In this document: piece by piece, positions 1 to 3,927 of the stretch
Layout of the letters: each line of letters begins with the position of its first letter
Numbering within the stretch: the stretch's first letter is position 1
Source of the DNA: Microbacteriaceae bacterium
GTDB taxonomy: Bacteria; Actinomycetota; Actinomycetes; Actinomycetales; Microbacteriaceae
Direction of reading: 5' to 3'
Assembly: GCA_030840185.1 (NCBI GenBank)
Contig: JAUZFY010000047.1
Coordinates: forward strand, 1-6,264
Length of the DNA: 6,264 nt
Notes under the pieces: generated by a model
Seen by the model: the letters and a program-made list of their open reading frames with translations, nothing else
Database searches by the model: none
Told to the model about the DNA's origin: nothing
Translations under genes and position numbers: made by a program

Positions 1-389
1 TTGTTGAGCACTGTGGCGGTCCCGACCCCTTGGGAAATGGGCCGGGCGTAGTCCGCACCGAACCGAGGCACATACATGACGGCGAATTGGATAGCATCGC
101 CCGGTGCAACCGCTACCACCGGATCCCCGAAGCTGATCTTGGTCGTTGGCGGCGCCGTGGCCGGAGCGTGGACAGGCGCTGAGCCGCGCAAATTATGCGA
201 AAGTGCAACCCCGGCGGTGTTCTGTCCTGCCCCCACGACAAGGTCGTTGAGCCAGAGCTGCCAGCCGAGGAAGAGAAAGACGAGGACTCCGCCGGTGATG
301 AGCAGTTCACCGATGACCCCCACGACGCTGAGCCGACGCGGCGGCCCTGAGGCGGCGCGCACGATGCGGTTCCGCCGCGTAGCCATCAT
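1..389 (-). CDS. Class E sortase, N-terminal part (cut by window edge)
   Basis: This is the first 129 residues of a membrane-anchored sortase, a transpeptidase that joins or anchors surface proteins at the cell wall. The start is basic (residues 5-20), followed by one membrane segment at about 22-46 containing IGELLITGGVLVFLFLGWQL. A Pro/Ala/Thr-rich linker covers about 69-83. The sortase fold begins after it, with GDPVVAVAPGD and FAVMYVPRFGADYARPI, which is the class E style I know from actinobacteria. The catalytic His, Cys and Arg lie beyond the window, so activity cannot be judged. The first two codons are both ATG (389-387 and 386-384). I chose 389 because a TAGAAT -10 element ends 7 nt before it, suggesting a leaderless mRNA; there is no good Shine-Dalgarno sequence. 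It is divergent from crgA. In related genomes such a sortase leads towards the pabA/pknB/ftsI-type genes (recalled, not seen here). Confidence 0.85.
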   Translation of the reverse strand, partial: MMATRRNRIVRAASGPPRRLSVVGVIGELLITGGVLVFLFLGWQLWLNDLVVGAGQNTAGVALSHNLRGSAPVHAPATAPPTTKISFGDPVVAVAPGDAIQFAVMYVPRFGADYARPISQGVGTATVLN

Positions 390-396
390 GACCCTG

Positions 397-402
397 ATTC
401 TA
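397..402 (-). promoter_or_regulatory. Predicted -10 element of the sortase gene (leaderless start)
   Basis: TAGAAT on the minus strand fits the actinobacterial TANNNT -10 pattern. Exactly 7 nt (CAGGGTC) separate it from the ATG at 389, so transcription should begin at or next to the start codon. I see no convincing -35 hexamer 16-18 nt upstream. This is a prediction from sequence only. Confidence 0.5.
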
Positions 403-680
403 GGCGTTCGACCCTAAAGGCGGGCTCGGCTGCCCCGGGCATCCGCCTGCGCTCCGCCACGGCTGCTTCGCGCGACTCCCGAGGGGACATCATCGGCTGG
501 TCCTGGGCCCAATCAGCGACCAAAGTTGCCCCCTGAGGCCGGATTCGCGCGCAGACGGTGACCCGGGCGCGCGCGGACCCTGACGCCGGATGCGGGTACA
601 GAAGTTACGCACTAGACGCGAGCAGCCCCTGCAGAGCTGTCCGGGAAGGGGCCGCCCGGGAGCCGCACTGGCTTTCACGC

Positions 681-686
681 TACAAT
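681..686 (+). promoter_or_regulatory. Predicted -10 element of crgA (leaderless start)
   Basis: TACAAT is a near-consensus -10 hexamer placed 6 nt before the crgA ATG at 693. This predicts a transcript starting at the A of the start codon. No Shine-Dalgarno sequence lies in between (TCCGGC), which agrees with leaderless translation. A -35 element is not obvious at 16-18 nt spacing. Confidence 0.55.
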
Positions 687-692
687 TCCGGC

Positions 693-938
693 ATGGCTAG
701 ATCGAACCCGCGCACGAAAGCCCTTGCCCCCCAGGAGAACCGGACCGGGGACGACGCGCCCAATCCCGTGTGGTTCAAGCCGATCATGTTCGGCCTGATG
801 CTGATTGGTCTAGCTTGGATCATCGTGTTCTACGTGAGCCAGAACGCGCTGCCCGTTCCCCAGCTTGGGCAGTGGAACATTCTGGTCGGGTTCGGAATCC
901 TGTTCATCGGATTCCTCATGACCACCCGCTGGCGCTAA
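693..938 (+). CDS. crgA: Cell division protein CrgA
   Basis: This is a small inner-membrane protein of 81 residues that in mycobacteria and streptomycetes takes part in septum formation, interacting with FtsZ- and FtsI-level division proteins (family knowledge). The sequence shows a hydrophilic N terminus (1-24) and the family motif NPVWFKP (24-30). Two membrane segments lie at about 31-49 and 62-77, joined by a short loop with PQLGQWN, and the protein ends in the characteristic MTTRWR. The size matches the family. The frame stays open upstream to about 558, but that extension has no family resemblance. The ATG at 693 sits 6 nt after a TACAAT hexamer, so I place the start there. It is divergent from the sortase gene and convergent with the rhomboid gene, the usual neighbourhood. 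Confidence 0.95.
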   Translation: MARSNPRTKALAPQENRTGDDAPNPVWFKPIMFGLMLIGLAWIIVFYVSQNALPVPQLGQWNILVGFGILFIGFLMTTRWR

Positions 939-960
939 GCCCGTATCCCCTGCCTGGGGC

Positions 961-978
961 AATTACACCGGTGTAATT
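961..978. repeat. 18-bp perfect palindrome between crgA and rhomboid gene
   Basis: AATTACACCGGTGTAATT is perfectly self-complementary. It is flanked by GGGG (956-959) and CCCC (981-984), which could extend a hairpin with one unpaired offset. The same GGGG could instead pair with CCCC at 947-950. The site lies 22 bp after crgA and 34 bp after the rhomboid stop, between convergent genes. No T-run follows on either strand, so a classic intrinsic terminator is not supported. A dimeric-repressor operator or a bidirectional transcription barrier are the main alternatives. The function is not known to me. Confidence 0.6.
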
Positions 979-1005
979 ATCCCCATGTGGAAAGCCTGTG
1001 GATAA
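977..1005. promoter_or_regulatory. Cluster of three DnaA-box-like 9-mers
   Basis: Minus-strand TTATCCACA (plus 997-1005, read as TGTGGATAA) matches the classical DnaA box in all nine positions. Next to it, 986-994 reads TGTGGAAAG, a 7/9 match in the same orientation. Positions 977-985 read TTATCCCCA on the plus strand, an 8/9 match in the opposite orientation, overlapping the right arm of the palindrome by 2 bp. The sites lie within 29 bp in the crgA/rhomboid intergenic region. A region near gyrA is close to oriC in Actinobacteria, but oriC itself normally lies beside dnaA, so this would be an outlying DnaA-binding site. Binding is inferred only from the sequence matches. Confidence 0.5.
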
Positions 1006-1012
1006 CTTCCGA

Positions 1013-1852
1013 TCAGGCCACGCCCGCCACTCCGGCCACGGTGAGCGCAATCAGGGCGGCTGCGGTGCCGCCAAGGGCTAACCACTGAACCGTGCGCTGC
1101 GATCGGTTTCTTGTGCGGACGAAGATGAATCCGACCAGTGCGCCAACAATCAAGCCGCCGACGTGCGCCTGCCAGGCAATCCCTGGAACTACGAACCCGA
1201 TCACGAGGTTGAGCACGATCACGACGATCAGCTGCCGGCTCGAGCCGCCCAGGTGTCGTTGGATCACGAAGAAGGCGCCGAGCAGCCCGAAGATGGCCCC
1301 CGAAGCTCCTGCGACGGCGATGGTGGGCGCCACGAGCAGCACCGCCACCGACCCGCCGAATCCCGCGAGTAGGAACAGGGCTGCGAACCGCCACCGTCCA
1401 AGCATCGACTCGAGCAGTGGCCCGAAAACATACACCGAGTACATGTTGAACAGCAGGTGCAGGATCGACAGGTGAACGAAGATCGAGGTGATCATTCGCC
1501 ATGGTTCGGTGGCGGCAAAACCGCCCTGGAATGCGAGCGCCTGGAAGATCGGACCGAAGGTCCCGGTGAACAGCTGCAACAGGAAGACGAGGGTGCAGAG
1601 CGCGATGATGCCATAGGTCACCACGGGCGAATCGCTTCGTCCGGCGCGACGCAGTGCCGTCACCACGGCCGGTCGGGCTCTCGGCGTGCTCTGCCGCGCT
1701 TCCCGGACACACTCGGGGCAGTGGACACCAACGGCCGCCGGAGTTTGGCACTCCGGGCAAATCGTCCTGCCACACCGCTGGCAGAGCACGAAGCTCTGGC
1801 GATCAGGATGCCGGTAACAGTAGTTGGCTGAATCCGTCGGTCCCTGGCTCAC
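1013..1852 (-). CDS. Rhomboid-family intramembrane serine protease with N-terminal zinc-binding domain
   Basis: This 279-residue protein should cut substrates inside or at the edge of the membrane. Residues 12-48 form a cysteine-rich, B-box-like module with Cys12, His15, Cys24, Cys27, Cys32, Cys35, His44, Cys45 and Cys48 as likely zinc ligands. A basic linker leads to about six or seven membrane segments between 78 and 276. Rhomboid landmarks are complete: Trp119-Arg120 in the first loop, HLLFN with His132 and Asn136, the nucleophile Ser184 in GASG, and His230 in AHVGG. The start is a GTG at 1852, 16 nt after the cyclophilin stop; I see no clear Shine-Dalgarno sequence, so translation may be coupled to ppiA. 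The natural substrate is unknown. Rhomboids next to ppiA are common in this gene block, where M. tuberculosis instead carries Rv0010c. Confidence 0.93.
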   Translation of the reverse strand: MSQGPTDSANYCYRHPDRQSFVLCQRCGRTICPECQTPAAVGVHCPECVREARQSTPRARPAVVTALRRAGRSDSPVVTYGIIALCTLVFLLQLFTGTFGPIFQALAFQGGFAATEPWRMITSIFVHLSILHLLFNMYSVYVFGPLLESMLGRWRFAALFLLAGFGGSVAVLLVAPTIAVAGASGAIFGLLGAFFVIQRHLGGSSRQLIVVIVLNLVIGFVVPGIAWQAHVGGLIVGALVGFIFVRTRNRSQRTVQWLALGGTAAALIALTVAGVAGVA

Positions 1853-1868
1853 TGTTGCATCACGCGGG

Positions 1869-2408
1869 TCAGACCTCTTCGATGGTTACGGAGTTGATGG
1901 TGACGTCTTGCTTGGGACGATCGCGGGAGTCCTTTTCGACGGCCTCGATCTTCTTAACCACATCACGCGACGCCTCGTCGGCTACCTCGCCAAAGATGGT
2001 GTGCTTGCCCTGAAGCCAGGTGGTCGGAACGGTGGTGATAAAGAACTGCGACCCGTTGGTGCCGCGGCCACCCTGGGTGCCAGCGTTTGCCATCGCAAGG
2101 AGGTACGGCTTGGTGAAGGTCAGTTCCGGGCTGATTTCGTCGTCAAACTGGTAGCCGGGTCCACCGGTTCCCTGGCCAAGTGGGTCGCCGCCCTGGATCA
2201 TGAAGTCGTCAATGATCCGGTGGAACACCACCCCGTCGTACAGCTTGTCCTTGGACACCTTCCCGGTGGCGGGATGCGTCCACTCGACTTCACCGGTGGC
2301 GAGGCCGACGAAGTTGTTCACGGTCTTCGGCGCGTGGTTTCCAAAGAGGTTGACCTTGATATCGCCCAAAGTGGTGTGGAAGGTGGCTACGTGGGTGTGC
2401 GTTGACAT
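1869..2408 (-). CDS. ppiA: Cyclophilin-type peptidyl-prolyl cis-trans isomerase
   Basis: This 179-residue cytoplasmic cyclophilin catalyses cis-trans isomerisation of Xaa-Pro bonds during protein folding. No signal peptide is seen. The active-site pattern is complete: VVFHRIIDDFMIQGGD holds Arg64, Phe69, Met70 and Gln72; LLAMANAG precedes NGSQFFIT with Gln121 and Phe123; and WLQGKHTIFGEV supplies Trp131 and His136. The segment LFGNHAPKTVNNFVGLA closely resembles mycobacterial PpiA. A few extra residues, TQGGR at 111-115, lengthen the loop before NGSQ. I placed the start at 2408 (ATG), which gives the MSTHTHVATFHTTLGDI start and has GGAAGA 8 nt upstream. An in-frame ATG at 2429 falls directly downstream of the predicted -10 and lacks a ribosome site. 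The rhomboid gene follows after 16 nt, so the two probably form an operon. Confidence 0.95.
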   Translation of the reverse strand: MSTHTHVATFHTTLGDIKVNLFGNHAPKTVNNFVGLATGEVEWTHPATGKVSKDKLYDGVVFHRIIDDFMIQGGDPLGQGTGGPGYQFDDEISPELTFTKPYLLAMANAGTQGGRGTNGSQFFITTVPTTWLQGKHTIFGEVADEASRDVVKKIEAVEKDSRDRPKQDVTINSVTIEEV

Positions 2409-2429
2409 AGGGCCATTCTTCCACAGCAT

Positions 2430-2458
2430 TACCTAGCGTTCGGGGTTCACTCAGTCAA
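2430..2458 (-). promoter_or_regulatory. Predicted ppiA-rhomboid promoter
   Basis: On the minus strand TTGACT (2458-2453) and TAGGTA (2435-2430) are spaced 17 bp apart. The -35 element is five of six to TTGACA, but the -10 lacks its final T. The transcript would start near 2423, giving a short leader that still contains the GGAAGA ribosome site at 2422-2417. It is the best -35/-10 pair I found in the window. Confidence 0.45.
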
Positions 2459-2517
2459 CGGGCTTTGTGCGGCCAGAGGTGCGTGCAAAGATGTAAGGAT
2501 TCTCCGTTCCGACCACT

Positions 2518-2522
2518 GGAGG
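2518..2522 (+). promoter_or_regulatory. Shine-Dalgarno site of the single-TM protein gene
   Basis: GGAGG lies 6 nt before the ATG at 2529 and fixes that start. It is the strongest ribosome binding site in the window, in contrast to the predicted leaderless starts of crgA, the sortase and the Nudix gene. Confidence 0.8.
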
Positions 2523-2528
2523 TTCCGC

Positions 2529-3131
2529 ATGGCTCTGTCACGTAAGCGCGAGAAAGAACTGAAGCGCCTTCGGGAGGCGGCATTCGAACTCTGGGACGAC
2601 CAAAAGGATGTTCTCGAGCACGCGCAACACGTGGTTCGGGAGGCAAGCCGTCAGGCCGCGCAATTGAGCCGAGAGGAAGTCGCGCCCCGCGTGCGCGAAG
2701 CCATCGACCACAACGTGCGCCCCGCGGTGGCCACCGGGCTTGCCGCCGGCCGCACCGTCGCCGACACGGCACGGGACAAGATTCAGCGCGAGGTACTTCC
2801 CGCCGTGTCATCCGCAATCGCGTCGGCCCTCGCTGTGCTCGAAGTCTCGAAGGATCCGCGGGTACGTGAGGCGCTTGGTCGGGTTCGCGAGGTCAGTGGC
2901 CGGCTAGCCCCGAAGGTCGCGGTCGAACCGCCGAAGAGCGCCGGACCCGGTCGGTACATTCTGGTCGGAGTTGCCATCGTCGCCGCAGCCGGAGTGGCAT
3001 ACGCCGCGTGGCAGACCCTGCGCGCCGACGACGAGCTGTGGGTCAGCGACGATGAAGCCGACGAGATTGTTGTGGCGGCCGTGGAGCCGGAGCCCACCCC
3101 TCCGCCGGCTGGCGACTCGAGCGTTAGCTGA
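2529..3131 (+). CDS. Single-TM protein with long amphipathic helices, in the cwsA position (function unknown)
   Basis: I do not recognise a named domain in this 200-residue protein. Residues 1-20 are strongly charged (Lys/Arg/Glu). Residues 20-130 look like a chain of amphipathic helices rich in Ala, Arg, Glu and Val. Internal repeats are visible: VRPAVATGLAAG (63-74) resembles VLPAVSSAIASA (89-100), and PRVREA occurs at 53-58 and 110-115. A Pro/Gly break (134-141) leads to one membrane segment at about 143-163, followed by an acidic, proline-rich tail (167-200). Without a signal peptide the N-terminal helices are probably cytoplasmic. Position and opposite orientation beside ppiA match M. 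tuberculosis cwsA, whose product is also a one-TM protein that interacts with CrgA and Wag31. The architecture also recalls the streptomycete DUF5324 family. Homology is not shown. The start is fixed by GGAGG 6 nt upstream. The stop overlaps the convergent Nudix gene by 8 bp. Confidence 0.85.
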   Translation: MALSRKREKELKRLREAAFELWDDQKDVLEHAQHVVREASRQAAQLSREEVAPRVREAIDHNVRPAVATGLAAGRTVADTARDKIQREVLPAVSSAIASALAVLEVSKDPRVREALGRVREVSGRLAPKVAVEPPKSAGPGRYILVGVAIVAAAGVAYAAWQTLRADDELWVSDDEADEIVVAAVEPEPTPPPAGDSSVS

Positions 3132-3576
3132 ACCGGGCGGTTTCCGCTCTCAGCTCTCCGAGCTCGCGATAGAGCGAGATCCCCAGGTCGACGAGCCCGA
3201 CGCGCTTAAGTGATTTGACGGCCCCGAGCTTCACCCACCGGGCCCGGTCGGTGCTTCCGTCGACCTCGTTCTGCAGCTCGCCGGATTCGATGCGTGCCGA
3301 ATAGATGATCCGCAGGGCGTGCAGCGGGGGCAGGTCGGGGGCGAAGCGGTCCTTCGCACTGATGACGTGTGAGTCCACGCCAAGCAGCGGGCCAAGCACG
3401 GCCGTGTATCCGGTCTCCTCAAGGATCTCCCGGCGGGCAGCATCCGCGGGATCCTCTCCCGGGTCTATGCCGCCCCCGGGCAGTGTCCAGCCGGAGCGTC
3501 CGGACTGGCGCCAGTGCGCGAGCAGAATCTGGCCATCCGCGACGATGACACCGTAGCTAGCCACTCGGAGGTCCAT
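3124..3576 (-). CDS. Nudix hydrolase
   Basis: This 150-residue protein belongs to the Nudix family, Mg-dependent pyrophosphohydrolases that cleave nucleoside diphosphates linked to another moiety. The Nudix box is complete: Gly35, five residues, Glu41, seven residues, then REILEETGY at 49-57 with Glu50, Glu53 and Glu54 as metal ligands. The strand before it reads WTLPGGGIDPGE, and WVKLGAVKSL near residues 114-123 is typical of the C-terminal part of the fold. No residue I can see points to a specific substrate, so housecleaning of damaged nucleotides is only one possibility. The ATG at 3576 has no Shine-Dalgarno site but lies 7 nt after TACGGT, suggesting a leaderless mRNA. It sits downstream of tRNA-Ala on the same strand and ends in an 8-bp overlap with the convergent single-TM gene. 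Confidence 0.92.
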   Translation of the reverse strand: MDLRVASYGVIVADGQILLAHWRQSGRSGWTLPGGGIDPGEDPADAARREILEETGYTAVLGPLLGVDSHVISAKDRFAPDLPPLHALRIIYSARIESGELQNEVDGSTDRARWVKLGAVKSLKRVGLVDLGISLYRELGELRAETARFS

Positions 3577-3583
3577 GGGTTAT

Positions 3584-3589
3584 ACCGTA
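3584..3589 (-). promoter_or_regulatory. Predicted -10 element of the Nudix gene (leaderless start)
   Basis: TACGGT on the minus strand fits TANNNT and is separated by 7 nt (ATAACCC) from the ATG at 3576. A weak -35 candidate, TTCAGC (3612-3607), lies 17 bp further upstream and matches TTGACA in only three positions. An overlapping TATAAC lies too close to the start codon to serve unless the true start is downstream. Confidence 0.4.
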
Positions 3590-3645
3590 GCGACTCGCAC
3601 AAGAGCGCTGAACCACGAGGACTTCCGGAGTGGCCGGTGTTGATG

Positions 3646-3718
3646 TGGAGACGAGGGGAATCGAACCCCTAACCCCCGCCTTGCAAAGGCGGTGCTCTGC
3701 CAATTGAGCTACGTCCCC
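3646..3718 (-). tRNA. tRNA-Ala (anticodon TGC)
   Basis: The 73-nt minus-strand gene folds into a full cloverleaf. The acceptor GGGGACG pairs with CGTCTCC and includes the G3-U70 pair that marks alanine tRNAs. The D arm is GCTC/GAGC. The anticodon arm is CCGCC-TTTGCAA-GGCGG with TGC at 3685-3683, and the T arm is AGGGG-TTCGATT-CCCCT. The discriminator is A73. The 3' CCA is not encoded (genomic ACA), so CCA must be added by nucleotidyltransferase. It lies 31 nt after tRNA-Ile and is probably co-transcribed with it. Confidence 0.98.
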
Positions 3719-3725
3719 GCGCCAC

Positions 3726-3746
3726 GGGAATCCTTGAGTGGATCCC
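3726..3746 (-). repeat. Hairpin in the tRNA-Ile/tRNA-Ala spacer
   Basis: Within the 31-nt spacer, GGGA and TCC pair with GGA and TCCC around a 6-nt loop (3734-3739), giving a 7-bp stem with one bulged base at 3730. In the co-transcript this stem-loop would separate the two tRNAs and could help endonucleolytic processing. No T-run follows, so it does not look like a terminator. Confidence 0.4.
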
Positions 3747-3749
3747 GAG

Positions 3750-3823
3750 TGGGGATACCAGGACTTGAACCTGGGACCTCTTCGTTATCAGCGAAGCGCT
3801 CTAACCGCCTGAGCTATATCCCC
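3750..3823 (-). tRNA. tRNA-Ile (anticodon GAT)
   Basis: The 74-nt minus-strand gene forms a complete cloverleaf. The acceptor GGGGATA pairs with TATCCCC. The D arm is GCTC/GAGC with loop AGGCGGTTA. The anticodon arm is CTTCG-CTGATAA-CGAAG with GAT at 3789-3787, and the T arm is CCAGG-TTCAAGT-CCTGG. The discriminator is A73 and the CCA end is not encoded. The Ile-Ala pair downstream of gyrA is a classical actinobacterial arrangement outside the rRNA operons. Confidence 0.98.
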
Positions 3824-3836
3824 GTGGGCAGATACG

Positions 3837-3866
3837 AGAGTATCGCACCTGCGGTGTTTCACCGAA
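3837..3866 (-). promoter_or_regulatory. Possible tRNA-Ile/tRNA-Ala promoter
   Basis: On the minus strand TACTCT (3842-3837) could be a -10 element 13 nt before tRNA-Ile, with a weak -35 candidate TTCGGT (3866-3861) at 18-bp spacing. The putative -10 is embedded in a small hairpin, GATAC-TCTC-GTATC (3844-3831). The match is poor, and read-through from the gyrA-DUF3566 transcript is an alternative. Confidence 0.25.
3852..3864. repeat. Short inverted repeat between DUF3566 gene and tRNA-Ile
   Basis: CGGTG-TTT-CACCG is a perfect 5-bp inverted repeat with a 3-nt centre. Its GTTTCAC core (3856-3862) recurs in inverted orientation as GTGAAAC at 3890-3896, and again at 3939-3945 inside the end of the DUF3566 gene. 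No T-run follows on the minus strand, so termination after gyrA-DUF3566 is not clearly supported. The role is unknown. Confidence 0.3.
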
Positions 3867-3927
3867 TCGAGAACCGCTCACCCATTTGAGTGAAACCGGT
3901 GACCGGTCCTCGCACGCCGGATCGTCC

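Larger units (their letters stand above)
390..692. other. Gene-free divergent intergenic region between sortase and crgA
   Basis: This GC-rich stretch of about 300 bp separates two divergent genes and carries both of their predicted -10 elements at its ends. The open frames across it, including a frame running into crgA from about 558 and a 62-codon minus frame at 490-678, have Arg/Pro/Gly-rich translations without a recognisable domain and look like high-GC noise. A weak inverted repeat, GCCCCT (625-630) with AGGGGC (647-652), lies about 40 bp upstream of crgA. I see no RNA gene, riboswitch or mobile sequence here. Confidence 0.5.

Noticed and set aside
625..652. GCCCCT/AGGGGC inverted repeat upstream of crgA as a regulatory hairpin
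   Set aside because: Six-base GC arms with a 16-nt loop are expected by chance in such GC-rich DNA, and it lies outside the predicted leaderless transcript.
490..678. 62-codon minus-strand open frame in the sortase/crgA gap
   Set aside because: It has no ribosome site and no recognisable motif, and its Arg/Pro/Gly bias is typical of random GC-rich sequence.
558..692. N-terminal extension of crgA by 45 codons in the same open frame
   Set aside because: The translated extension is Arg/Ala-rich without CrgA family resemblance. CrgA proteins are usually about this 81-residue length, and a TACAAT element 6 nt before the ATG at 693 marks the start.
961..984. Palindrome as a standard intrinsic terminator for crgA or the rhomboid gene
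   Set aside because: Neither strand shows a T-run after the stem, and the stem itself is AT-rich at its base. I keep it as a palindrome of unknown function.
963..1775. 270-codon minus-strand open frame overlapping the rhomboid gene
   Set aside because: It is Arg/Pro/Gly/His-rich with no domain, while the alternative frame encodes a rhomboid with all catalytic residues.
1824..2405. 193-codon plus-strand open frame
   Set aside because: It runs antisense to ppiA, whose minus-strand product has a complete cyclophilin active site. The plus-strand translation has no recognisable domain and is a high-GC shadow.
2409..2429. Upstream ATG start (2429) for ppiA
   Set aside because: It lies next to the predicted -10 element and lacks a Shine-Dalgarno site, while the ATG at 2408 has GGAAGA at 8-nt spacing and gives the usual N-terminal length.
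3646..3823. tRNA genes as a phage or island attachment site
   Set aside because: There is no duplicated tRNA 3' segment, integrase gene or compositional change in the flanking sequence, and the surrounding gene order is the conserved chromosomal one.
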